Shown: positions 28,542-36,713 of the stretch, piece after piece | Layout: every line of letters starts with the position of its first letter | How positions within the stretch are numbered: position 1 is the stretch's first letter | Source: Gammaproteobacteria bacterium 45_16_T64 | Lineage (GTDB): Bacteria > Pseudomonadota > Gammaproteobacteria > Pseudomonadales > Ketobacteraceae | Length of the DNA stretch: 64,000 nucleotides | Assembly: GCA_002162955.1 (NCBI GenBank) | Contig: MABD01000057.1 | Coordinates: 248,001 to 312,000, forward strand | Reading direction: 5' to 3' | Notes under the pieces: model-generated | The model's input: only the letters and a program-made list of their open reading frames with translations | Databases searched by the model: none | Told to the model about the DNA's origin: nothing | Made by a program: the position numbers and the translations under genes

Positions 28542-29093
28542 TTACACAACACTCACTATCGGCTTGGCCTTAGCACGCAGGCCCTCAACATTAGCAACCA
28601 TAATTACCGCATTAGGTTCGCCAACACTATCCCCAGGCTCGATCATTGCAGGATCATAAAATGGCTCCCCCAACTCAACAAACCCCAGCCTCTTATGAAA
28701 AGATCGAATGGAATAGCGTGCCTCAATTATAAAATTATCAAGACCGTATCTGCCGCCGAGCTCCCAACATTCCGAATACGCTGAACGGTTCAAGGTTTTT
28801 CCACGATACGTTGGCAAAATAGCCATTCTGGATATTTCACCAACTTTGCCTAAGCCATCTAGCACATCGCCTTCAGTAACATCCTCCAGAGGTATTTGAC
28901 TCCCCGAGCGCTTGATCACGATTCTTAGCGCACCGATGACCACTTTATCAATGTGAGCGTACATATAGACAGACTGCGGCTCATGAGCATCAGGAATAAC
29001 AAGATCAAACCCATGCTCTATAACAAACACTTCCCGTAGGACATTTTGGCACTCAGATATCTCTGACTCACTATTCGCAACTGATATTTTCAC
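28542..29093 (-). CDS. GNAT/autoinducer-synthase-like N-acyltransferase (FeeM-like)
   Basis: 183 residues. The pattern of an N-terminal FVIEHGFDL segment, a beta-strand VVIGALRIVIK, then GEISRMAILPTYRGK and a final RLGFVELGEPFYDP resembles N-acyl amino acid synthases (FeeM, NasY) and LuxI-like proteins, which use acyl-ACP or acyl-CoA to acylate an amino acid. It is the first gene of the three-acyltransferase operon, with its promoter in the 226-bp divergent region before 29320. The fold assignment is reasonable; the acyl-amino acid product is inference. Confidence 0.6.
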   Translation of the reverse strand: MKISVANSESEISECQNVLREVFVIEHGFDLVIPDAHEPQSVYMYAHIDKVVIGALRIVIKRSGSQIPLEDVTEGDVLDGLGKVGEISRMAILPTYRGKTLNRSAYSECWELGGRYGLDNFIIEARYSIRSFHKRLGFVELGEPFYDPAMIEPGDSVGEPNAVIMVANVEGLRAKAKPIVSVV

Positions 29094-29319
29094 ACATCTA
29101 CCTTGTTATTCTAAGTCGAACACCACAACCATGAAACATTCCCAAAACCAGGGAAAAGACGCACTTTAAGGGAATTAACGTTGCTTATCAAACAACCCCG
29201 CACATTCTTATCTATATCTTCGACCAATCGAAGATTGCCGCACCAATACCCTAAATTTATTTTTCTCACAACAATATCACTGTATAGTGATCTGCATTTT
29301 AACGCATAGGGAGACGGCA

Positions 29320-30069
29320 GTGAGGCCACAAGATATCGAGGGGCTATTTGCACTAGGCATGGTGGCGCTATTTGTCGCCGCAGAGAGAATGCGTCCACTC
29401 AGAGCAACAAACAAAAAACGAGACTTTAGATTAGATCTTGCTGGATTCATCTGTATTGTTCTGTTCGGGAAGTTTTCACGCCTCCTCCTTCATCATTGGG
29501 GTGTCGAAGTCGGGGACATTTACCAAGCCACCCTGTCAAGGGTTCATTCCGGCTACGAGATCCTCCCTTCAATATTGCGTGTATCCGTTGCAATTATTAT
29601 TACCGACTTTATTCTTTATTGGATTCATCGCTTTATGCACAATCCTAAGTTTTGGCGCTTCCACATTTGGCACCATTCAACAGAAGAGCTCTACTGGTTC
29701 TCTGGATTTAGAGCGTCATTTTTCCATACCTTCCTCTTTTTGACGCCACAAGTCTTGCTCATCTATCTATTAGGTCTCGGCGTTTACGAAGTGTTATCCG
29801 CAATGTTATTCGGTATTTTTATTCAGTTTTGGCAACATACCAATATTACCTTTAGCTTTGGATTTCTCGATAAATGGCTCATGACCCCAAAATATCACTT
29901 CGTGCATCACGCTGTCGAAGAACAATATCGAGATAAAAATTTCGGCACGGTCCTAGTCATTTGGGATCGAATTTTCGGCACCTATATTGACCCAAAAAAC
30001 GTCGACGCTGGCGTACAGCTCGGTCTTAAAAAGAAAAAGCCCGTGTGGCAAATGATTGCTGGAGTATAA
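29320..30069 (+). CDS. Sterol desaturase/fatty acid hydroxylase family membrane protein
   Basis: 249-residue integral-membrane di-iron oxygenase. The histidine clusters are present in order: HRFMH, HIWHH, QHTN, and HH in FVHHAVEEQYRDKNFG. These bind the di-iron centre in the family that hydroxylates or desaturates sterols and fatty acyl chains. About four to five hydrophobic helices flank them. The GTG at 29320 is chosen because AGGGAG lies at 29308-29313; a GTG at 29287 is possible. It is followed after two bases by an Asp/Asn beta-hydroxylase gene, so two different oxygenases are co-expressed. Bacterial members often act on lipids, but the substrate is unknown. Confidence 0.88.
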   Translation: MRPQDIEGLFALGMVALFVAAERMRPLRATNKKRDFRLDLAGFICIVLFGKFSRLLLHHWGVEVGDIYQATLSRVHSGYEILPSILRVSVAIIITDFILYWIHRFMHNPKFWRFHIWHHSTEELYWFSGFRASFFHTFLFLTPQVLLIYLLGLGVYEVLSAMLFGIFIQFWQHTNITFSFGFLDKWLMTPKYHFVHHAVEEQYRDKNFGTVLVIWDRIFGTYIDPKNVDAGVQLGLKKKKPVWQMIAGV

Positions 30070-30071
30070 CG

Positions 30072-30761
30072 ATGAAAATCCCTAATCCTTTCAGAATATT
30101 CAATCCCTTTTTTGATCTATGGGTGGGTGGAAAAAATCGACCTATATTCTTTGACGTAGACCAATCATTTCCTTCTTTGCGTTCTCTTGATGATCACGTC
30201 GACACCATCAAAGAAGAACTAATGGGAGTATTACAAAGCCCAACTACAATCCCTAAATACCATGAGCTGGATAAGTTCCAATACCCAATCTCTGGCGAAA
30301 TTGACGCAGACAAAGACTGGAAAGTATTTTTGCTTTACGCCCTCGGTCAGCGACCTGACGCAAACAGAAAGCGATGCCCAAAAACCGTTGCGCTACTGGA
30401 TGATATCCCCCATGTATTCCAAGCCTTCTTCTCAATACTCGAAGCGGGAAAGTCAATTCCAGCCCATGAAGGTCCTTATCGGGGGTATCTTAGATACCAC
30501 CTCGGCGTTGACGTGCCTAAAGATAATCCTCCCTCCATTCGTATACATGATCAATGGTACACATGGAAACAAGATGATAGCGTATTCTTTGACGACAGCT
30601 GGAATCATGAAGTCGTCAATTCATGTAAAGAAGATCGCGTGGTTCTGATTGTTGATGTGTTCCGACCGATGCCCAAGTTCCCAAACAGAGTAAATCATTT
30701 TGTTCACGATGTTTTCGGCACTCTCTATGGCAAGTTGCTCACAAAAAATATCGACACGTAG
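30072..30761 (+). CDS. Aspartyl/asparaginyl beta-hydroxylase family protein (LpxO-like)
   Basis: 229-residue Fe(II)/2-oxoglutarate-dependent dioxygenase. The family core is evident: IPAHEGPYRGYLRYHLGVDV, then SWNHEV with the metal-binding His, and VVLIVDVFRPM ending in the 2OG-binding Arg. LpxO, which 2-hydroxylates lipid A acyl chains, belongs to this family, so a lipid substrate is plausible. The first 40 residues contain little hydrophobic sequence, unlike membrane-anchored LpxO. The ATG at 30072 has GGAG upstream, within the preceding gene's last codons. The gene pairs with the fatty acid hydroxylase and precedes a small outer-membrane protein. Confidence 0.85.
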   Translation: MKIPNPFRIFNPFFDLWVGGKNRPIFFDVDQSFPSLRSLDDHVDTIKEELMGVLQSPTTIPKYHELDKFQYPISGEIDADKDWKVFLLYALGQRPDANRKRCPKTVALLDDIPHVFQAFFSILEAGKSIPAHEGPYRGYLRYHLGVDVPKDNPPSIRIHDQWYTWKQDDSVFFDDSWNHEVVNSCKEDRVVLIVDVFRPMPKFPNRVNHFVHDVFGTLYGKLLTKNIDT

Positions 30762-30773
30762 CAAGAATGCACC

Positions 30774-31280
30774 ATGAAAAAGACTCTACCCTTATTGACA
30801 AGCGCCATTATCGGACTGGCTTCAACTCACTGTATCGCCGACAGCTCAGGCCCTTACATCGGCGCGAAAACTGGCACCATGCAAGTTAACCTGTCAGCCT
30901 ACGATGACGTTAGCGCCAACGGATTAGCTATCGGTTACAACATCAATAAGTGGCTAGGATTAGAGTTTGAACTAGTAAACTCATCTAGCGGTGATTACGA
31001 TTTTTATTATTCCCAGGGCGAATATGAAATATCAACAAGAGCATTTTACACTACGTTCAGAACCCCTGGAGCGTTCTATTTCAAAGGTAAGGGTGGAATC
31101 ATACAAGAAGAGCTTGAGATTAGTCGTGGATACGATGATGATGACGACAATGATGAAATCGGAGGCTCTGTAGCGGTAGCCCTTGGATACAATGCGGGCC
31201 CCGTTAGCTTCGAAGTGAGCTATACCTTGGTTGAAGAAGACGTCACTTACACAGCAGCTGGGCTGTACGTACACTTTTAA
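30774..31280 (+). CDS. Small outer-membrane beta-barrel protein
   Basis: 168 residues with a signal peptide (MKKTLPLLTSAIIGLASTHCIA, cleavage about residue 22). The rest alternates polar and hydrophobic residues and ends in an aromatic (LYVHF), typical of an eight-stranded OmpA/OmpW-like barrel with a C-terminal Phe for BAM recognition. It contains an acidic patch (DDDDDNDE), probably an extracellular loop. It lies 12 bases after the LpxO-like gene and so may be co-transcribed with it. The exact family is not recognised. Confidence 0.75.
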   Translation: MKKTLPLLTSAIIGLASTHCIADSSGPYIGAKTGTMQVNLSAYDDVSANGLAIGYNINKWLGLEFELVNSSSGDYDFYYSQGEYEISTRAFYTTFRTPGAFYFKGKGGIIQEELEISRGYDDDDDNDEIGGSVAVALGYNAGPVSFEVSYTLVEEDVTYTAAGLYVHF

Positions 31281-31297
31281 TTTCAGCAGCATTAAAT

Positions 31298-31339
31298 AAT
31301 CGCTAGCTTGTAGAACTAACAACTCTCAGGCTAGCGATT
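31298..31339. terminator. Inverted repeat between convergent genes, probable bidirectional terminator
   Basis: Perfect 10-bp arms AATCGCTAGC/GCTAGCGATT with a 22-nt loop between the end of the outer-membrane protein gene and the end of the sensor kinase gene. No long T-run follows, so termination efficiency is uncertain. Confidence 0.55.
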
Positions 31340-32700
31340 TACACTGGAATTTTTAGCGAAAAAGTACATCCCTTATCGTCATTGTTTTTGACAGACAAGT
31401 TACCTTCCAATAACAAAGTCAAATTATAACTACTCGCCAATCCTAGCCCAATCCCCTCGTATGCTCTCGAAATAGACATATCCTGCTGAGTAAATACTGT
31501 AAATATCTGATCCATTTTTGTCTCGTCTATGCCAATACCTTCGTCCTTGATATCACATAAAAAATACGATTTACCTTCGTGTTTATGGATTCTACCGGTT
31601 ACCAAGACACTGCCTTTTTGAGTATATTTAAGAGCGTTATCGACTATATTATCAATGATTTTCTTAATTTTTTCGCCATCGGTTACCACGGCCTGGCCTT
31701 TGATAAGCTCATACTCAAAATCCAGGAAATTTTCAGTCACAGCAACTCTTTTTGAAAAGGAGCTCTCTATTGCCATAAATAAATCATCAACGACAATCGA
31801 TGCCCGAGAAATCTCAACCCTATCAAATACAATTTCTGTGAATTCCAATAGATCATTAATCTTTTTCAACAACTCTTCAGACGAGTGACCTATTTGCACA
31901 GTACATGCTTTCCCTCTATCAGGCAGATCGACGGCTTCCAACACTCTCGTAAATCCAATAATGCTATTTAGCGGAGTACGTAACTCATGACTTATGGCAG
32001 CCAAGAAGTTATTTTTTGCCGCCGCCGCCTCTTGCGCACGCCATTCAGCCTCAGTTCTTGCACACATCTCCACCTCCAACTTTCTCGTGTAGGCGCCTAC
32101 TTCTTTCTCAGACAACCTCGACGATATCAACAAGCTATTGAAAGCCAAAAATGCAACCACGATAGATATACAAGTGAGCACTAACGCTAGCATTGGTTGG
32201 TTAGCTTGAGCAGTAATGTTGGCCGGATGGAAACCGTAAACCTGCAACCCAGTAGAAACTAGGCTGATTAGTAACACGTACCCAAAACTAAAGGCGGCGA
32301 CTCTAACCCCAAGCAAAAGCGCACTAATCATTGGTACCACCGGTAACATAGCAGCTCCGTAGAATGCAATACCTCCGTTAGTCACCAGCCCACTCGTAAC
32401 AATCACGTGCACGCCAAAAACCGCGACAACCGTGGGCCACTTTAGAGGGGCGCTATTCTTATATAAGATACAAAAACAGATCAACATGACAAGCGCGACC
32501 GTTGTATTAACGACTTGTCGTATTAATAAACCCTGCATAAATGCAATCACACTCACGAGCATTGCCGCTAGAATCATGACACCCAGGGTCATCAGCGTGT
32601 AACGCCGAGTTTTACGCAGACCTATTTCATCCAGAGCGCCAAATTGGCCATCTACCACTGAGTTTATCTCACTGTTTTCACTCGAAATCTTCTTCATCAA
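31339..32700 (-). CDS. Membrane sensor histidine kinase
   Basis: 453 residues. About six transmembrane helices fill residues 35-215, with little periplasmic sequence, as in MASE-type sensors that detect membrane or intramembrane signals. A short coiled coil leads to the HisKA domain (FLAAISHELRTPLNS) and the HATPase boxes DNIVDNALKY, DEGIGIDE and GIGLGLA. There is no receiver. It is divergent from the Rieske oxygenase gene and shares a 164-bp intergenic region with it. No response regulator is adjacent, so its partner is elsewhere. Confidence 0.9.
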   Translation of the reverse strand: MMKKISSENSEINSVVDGQFGALDEIGLRKTRRYTLMTLGVMILAAMLVSVIAFMQGLLIRQVVNTTVALVMLICFCILYKNSAPLKWPTVVAVFGVHVIVTSGLVTNGGIAFYGAAMLPVVPMISALLLGVRVAAFSFGYVLLISLVSTGLQVYGFHPANITAQANQPMLALVLTCISIVVAFLAFNSLLISSRLSEKEVGAYTRKLEVEMCARTEAEWRAQEAAAAKNNFLAAISHELRTPLNSIIGFTRVLEAVDLPDRGKACTVQIGHSSEELLKKINDLLEFTEIVFDRVEISRASIVVDDLFMAIESSFSKRVAVTENFLDFEYELIKGQAVVTDGEKIKKIIDNIVDNALKYTQKGSVLVTGRIHKHEGKSYFLCDIKDEGIGIDETKMDQIFTVFTQQDMSISRAYEGIGLGLASSYNLTLLLEGNLSVKNNDDKGCTFSLKIPV

Positions 32701-32805
32701 TTAAAGTGTAGATGAACAACCTAAAGTACGCCGAGAGAGCGACTGCTTTTGACCTGTCCTATTTAAACCGTTGATCGTGATCACAGATTGATCAAAAATA
32801 ACGCC

Positions 32806-32836
32806 TTAATGACCATTAAATTATATTGGTCATTAA
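32806..32836. promoter_or_regulatory. Perfect inverted repeat, candidate operator upstream of Rieske oxygenase
   Basis: Arms TTAATGACC (32806-32814) and GGTCATTAA (32828-32836) are perfectly complementary with a 13-nt AT-rich spacer, 28 bases before the oxygenase start and between two divergent genes. The 22-bp centre-to-centre spacing fits two adjacent major-groove sites for a dimeric regulator. Which regulator binds is unknown. Confidence 0.55.
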
Positions 32837-32864
32837 CTTACTTCCTAACTCACAAAGGCACAGC

Positions 32865-33872
32865 ATGCACACCCAAGACAGAGAGAAACGAACCTATCCT
32901 TTTCCCGAATTTCCTAATGGATGGTACGTTCTGGCAAATAGTTCTGACATTAACGTAGGAGACGTTAAGTCGTACCATTACTTCGGCAAGGACATTGTTA
33001 TCTACCGAAGCAGTAATTTAGCAGTGCATATTGTAGACGCCTATTGCCCACACCTTGGAGCCCACCTTGGAAAAGGAGGCACAGTCGTAGGGAACAACCT
33101 GCGCTGCCCGTTCCATCATTGGCAGTTTGACGAATCCGGTAAATGTGTCGATATACCCTACTCAGAACCACAGCCGAAAGCCTGCCTAAAGCACTGGGCA
33201 GCGATAGAAAGAAATGGACAAATCATCACGTATTTTTCCACCGATGGGTCAGCCCCTCACTGTGAGGTTCCAGAAGTTAACGAATTACAAGGGGATAAGT
33301 TTCCAGGATGGAGCCAATCTTATTTTAGTAAGTTTGAATATACAGCCCACGTGCAAGAAGTGGTTGAAAACATTGTAGACCTCGGCCACTTCATTCCAAT
33401 ACATCATGTTGAAGAAGTCCCGCACATAGATGAAATGACCTTTTCAGGTCCTAGAGCAACATTACGCTACAGCACAAAAAACAAAGTCCTGGGAAAAATA
33501 TTCAAAGCCATGCTGCACTTTGAATATTATGGTCCAACCTATACCGTCGTTAAGGTAAAGACCATGACAGACATTGTCTTGATCGCATCCATGGCCCCTA
33601 CTGCAAACGGCCAACTAAGGCACCGCTTTCATTTCCGAATGAAAAATATGATCCCACTACTTAATCCCATACTTCTGCGTATCATGGCAAAACAAATTGA
33701 ACATGATTTTATGGGTGACCTCCCCATTTGGGAACACAAGATATACAGAGAGCACCCGATATTGTGCAAAGGAGAAGGAGCCATCATGAAAATGCGAAAT
33801 TGGTTTAAACAATTTTATTCCAGTGAAACTCCCCCGACCAAAAACGCAATACCACTCAAAGAGGTCAGTTAA
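32865..33872 (+). CDS. Rieske non-heme iron oxygenase, KshA/cholesterol-desaturase type
   Basis: 335-residue oxygenase component. The N-terminal Rieske 2Fe-2S domain has CPHLGAH and CPFHHW (near residues 65 and 85). The C-terminal domain has the mononuclear iron site in ENIVDLGHFIPIHH and an acidic ligand probably in EHDFMGDLP. The layout and size are closest to 3-ketosteroid 9-alpha-hydroxylase (KshA) and the Neverland/DAF-36 cholesterol 7-desaturases, not to ring-hydroxylating dioxygenases. The ATG at 32865 is preceded by AAAGG. No reductase or ferredoxin gene is adjacent. A steroid or isoprenoid substrate is likely by family, not shown here. Confidence 0.82.
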   Translation: MHTQDREKRTYPFPEFPNGWYVLANSSDINVGDVKSYHYFGKDIVIYRSSNLAVHIVDAYCPHLGAHLGKGGTVVGNNLRCPFHHWQFDESGKCVDIPYSEPQPKACLKHWAAIERNGQIITYFSTDGSAPHCEVPEVNELQGDKFPGWSQSYFSKFEYTAHVQEVVENIVDLGHFIPIHHVEEVPHIDEMTFSGPRATLRYSTKNKVLGKIFKAMLHFEYYGPTYTVVKVKTMTDIVLIASMAPTANGQLRHRFHFRMKNMIPLLNPILLRIMAKQIEHDFMGDLPIWEHKIYREHPILCKGEGAIMKMRNWFKQFYSSETPPTKNAIPLKEVS

Positions 33873-33887
33873 ACCACAACGTTATCG

Positions 33888-34673
33888 CTACTTTATCGCG
33901 TTCAGTGCAGTGATGGTTAACCCTAGCGATTCAGGTTGCTGCGTAACATTGGCATTTAACCGGAAATAGCGACGCAAATTATCTTCTGTGAGTACCTGCT
34001 TCGGAACGCCATCTGCTTGCAGAGTGTTATTCGCGAGCAGTAAAATGCGATCACAAAAACGCGACGCCATAGAAAGATCGTGAATTGCCGCTATCACTAA
34101 CTTACCACTATCCGCCAGTGCCTTAGCTAGCGCCAATATCTCTAACTGATAGCAAACATCTAGATTCGCGGTAACCTCATCCAATAATACAATCGGTGTT
34201 TGTTGAGCGATTGCCCGCGCAACAAACACACGTTGACGCTCCCCACCAGAAAGCTCATTGATAGGCTGCGTAGCAAATTGTGCTACGCCCACCTGCTCCA
34301 TCGCAGTTTGGATTATTTTATCGTCATGACGAGACGGAGGATGAAACCTTCCAAGCCAAGGATTCCTTCCCATTGAAACTATATCCTCAACGGAAAAGCT
34401 ATAACCAATATGGGTATCTTGTGGTACCAATGTAATATGCTTCGCCAGCTCACGCCTCTTAATCCTGTTAATACACCGATTATTGAGACGAATCTCCCCA
34501 AGTTCTGGCTTAACCAGTCCAATCAACGCATTTAACAATGTCGATTTTCCAGCGCCATTAGGGCCAATTAACCCAACCATTCCGCCCTTGGAGAATGAAA
34601 GATCCACCCCCGAAAACACCACATGATCGTCATAAGAAAATTGTAATTGCTTTACCTCTAGACCGGTGCTCAT
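33888..34673 (-). CDS. btuD: Vitamin B12-type ABC transporter ATP-binding protein (BtuD/FecE family)
   Basis: 261-residue ATPase for import across the inner membrane. It contains Walker A GPNGAGKST, signature LSGGERQR and Walker B IVLLDEVTANLD, with Val in place of the usual Pro of DEPT, and an H-loop AAIHDLSMA. It is the last gene of the riboswitch-led operon, overlapping its neighbour by four bases. FecE, FhuC and HmuV look similar; the riboswitch decides for cobalamin. Confidence 0.88.
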   Translation of the reverse strand: MSTGLEVKQLQFSYDDHVVFSGVDLSFSKGGMVGLIGPNGAGKSTLLNALIGLVKPELGEIRLNNRCINRIKRRELAKHITLVPQDTHIGYSFSVEDIVSMGRNPWLGRFHPPSRHDDKIIQTAMEQVGVAQFATQPINELSGGERQRVFVARAIAQQTPIVLLDEVTANLDVCYQLEILALAKALADSGKLVIAAIHDLSMASRFCDRILLLANNTLQADGVPKQVLTEDNLRRYFRLNANVTQQPESLGLTITALNAIK

Positions 34674-35662
34674 AAATTTACCTTATCTTTTTCGCCTGAC
34701 ACATCATCCACTAGCTTATCAAATCGATGCCGCCACTCTTTCAGCAATGACTGCTTTTCAGGATGCAAATACTCATATTGCCTGATTGCTACCCGCACAG
34801 CGGTGCGTAACAAACGGTTTTCACTGAGAGCAATGTCGCTAGGCAATGTATCTGCATCCAACCAGCCAAACACACCCTGCTTCTGTTGGTAGAACCCACC
34901 CACACTGAAGCGCTTCAGCCACTGTTGATATGTATGAAATTGGCGCTCATCAAACGCTTTGCCTTTCCCCAACAAATCCTTACACGGATTCGCCGCGTGC
35001 AAAGTAAACATTGGAAGCATTCTATCAGGTATAGGTATGTTGGCTGAAAAAGCACGGCCGCTCGCCATGAGTTTTGGGAGTACATGGGTGTGTGGACCTT
35101 CCGGTGATTTTTCAATACCTATCGATTGATACACTTCCAACCGCCCCAGTGCCGTAGTAAACACCCGATGAGGGCCAGTTTTGATGATTGCGCCCATTGC
35201 CGGATTACCAGGGGCCAATAAATCACTGCCACAAGCTAGCCGCAACAGTGTGATCAAGGCCTTATCATTAGTACGAATCGCAACATCAACAAAACCACGC
35301 TGCAGCCCCATATCAAACATTATATGGTCACGGTGTTCCACTTTTAACGCACCGTGATCTGGGCCGAGCTCAGTTACCACAGGGTGATTACTCATCATTG
35401 CTTTGTCTGCTTCCAAACAAAAGGCAACCCCCTGGTTCCAATGGCGCGGATCCTTAGTTAAGTACTCATACGCAACGGGCTGAATATCCTCCCGTAGCGT
35501 CACAGCCATAGCACCACGTTCCGTGATACAGCCAAACCTGTCGCCATCTGGAGCACAGCGCTCTTCATTGGCGTCCCACATAAACTCACCAATAGCACCA
35601 AAGCTTCCTATACTCCAACCATTAAGGGGGGAATCAAAGCTCTGCTTAATCAAATCTAACAT
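34670..35662 (-). CDS. Unrecognised protein in the cobalamin uptake operon
   Basis: 330 residues that I cannot place in a family. No signal peptide or transmembrane segment is visible, so it is probably cytoplasmic. The sequence opens with GWSIGSFGAIGEFMWD and is rich in His motifs (EHRDHIMFD, GPHRVF, GPHTHVLPK) and Cys residues, which could serve metal or corrinoid binding. It lies between the permease and ATPase genes, four bases from the former and overlapping the latter, so it is part of the transporter's transcription unit. A role in receiving, releasing or modifying imported cobalamin is the natural guess, but it is not similar to CbiZ, the known corrinoid-salvage enzyme of such operons. 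Confidence 0.6.
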   Translation of the reverse strand: MLDLIKQSFDSPLNGWSIGSFGAIGEFMWDANEERCAPDGDRFGCITERGAMAVTLREDIQPVAYEYLTKDPRHWNQGVAFCLEADKAMMSNHPVVTELGPDHGALKVEHRDHIMFDMGLQRGFVDVAIRTNDKALITLLRLACGSDLLAPGNPAMGAIIKTGPHRVFTTALGRLEVYQSIGIEKSPEGPHTHVLPKLMASGRAFSANIPIPDRMLPMFTLHAANPCKDLLGKGKAFDERQFHTYQQWLKRFSVGGFYQQKQGVFGWLDADTLPSDIALSENRLLRTAVRVAIRQYEYLHPEKQSLLKEWRHRFDKLVDDVSGEKDKVNL

Positions 35663-35666
35663 GGAT

Positions 35667-36713
35667 TTATACCTGCATTAGTTTGCGTTGTTTTATTAAT
35701 AGGAAAAGAAAGAAAGGCGCCCCCAATGTTCCTGTGACAACCCCAAGCGGAATAGCAGCATAGCTAGCATCGCCTCGGACTAAACTGTCCGCCAGCACTA
35801 ATGTTATTGCTCCCAAAAAAGCCGACATGGGTAACAAACTCTGATGCTTCGGACCAACAATGAGTCGCGTTATATGGGGTACCACAAGACCAACAAAACC
35901 AATACCACCCGCAATTGACACAGAACACCCTGTTAACAACGCCGTAACCAACAAAAGATGTAAACGCACCTTGGCTACATCAACGCCAACGGCATTGGCA
36001 TGTACTTCTCCAACCAACAGGATATCCAAATCTCGCTGATAACTAAAAACAATAATAAGGCAGAATAAAAACACCGGTAGCAATAACATAACGTGGTACC
36101 AGTTGCGCCCGTCTAGCCCTCCCATGGTCCAGAAAATAATGGTCCGTCCCACCTCCCACTGCTGCATGGCCAACGCAACAATTAACGAACTCATGGCGAT
36201 ATTAAACGCACTTACCGCAACACCCGACAACAACAACGTCCCCATTGGCGCATTCCCTCTAAATGTTGCAATACGGTACACAAACAACAACGTTACACCA
36301 GCACCCACAAAAGCAAATAACGGCAAGGACCATACATTGGTTGCAGCGAAACCAAGGAATATTGCCACAATAGCGCCTAACGAAGCCCCAGAAGACACCC
36401 CTAGCACAGATGGCGACGCCAGCGGATTTCGAAACAACCCCTGCAACACGGCTCCGCTTAATGACAACGACGCTCCGACCAATGCTGCAATAATCACTCG
36501 CGGCAATCGTACTTGCGACACAACTATCTGCTGCCAGCGCTCAACCTCCATAATGACACCTGAAAAGTGGGCGTTGAATACAATATCTAACACTATTTGA
36601 ATCAACGCGACAGGTTCTATACTTGACGGCCCGACTGTCAGCGCAACGAGCAGGACAAGGCCTAACACCAACAATGCAATGACATTGGTAATATTGATAT
36701 ACAGCGCTTTCAC
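35667..36713 (-). CDS. btuC: Vitamin B12-type ABC transporter permease (BtuC/FecCD family)
   Basis: 348-residue inner-membrane permease with about ten helices. The FecCD-family signature LPRVIIAALVGASLSLSGA, followed by GLFRNPLASPSVLGVSSGA and later GGIGFVGLVVPHITR, is very clear. It forms the BtuC2D2 core with the adjacent ATPase. It overlaps the binding-protein gene by four bases and is controlled by the upstream cobalamin riboswitch. Confidence 0.92.
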   Translation of the reverse strand: MKALYINITNVIALLVLGLVLLVALTVGPSSIEPVALIQIVLDIVFNAHFSGVIMEVERWQQIVVSQVRLPRVIIAALVGASLSLSGAVLQGLFRNPLASPSVLGVSSGASLGAIVAIFLGFAATNVWSLPLFAFVGAGVTLLFVYRIATFRGNAPMGTLLLSGVAVSAFNIAMSSLIVALAMQQWEVGRTIIFWTMGGLDGRNWYHVMLLLPVFLFCLIIVFSYQRDLDILLVGEVHANAVGVDVAKVRLHLLLVTALLTGCSVSIAGGIGFVGLVVPHITRLIVGPKHQSLLPMSAFLGAITLVLADSLVRGDASYAAIPLGVVTGTLGAPFFLFLLIKQRKLMQV

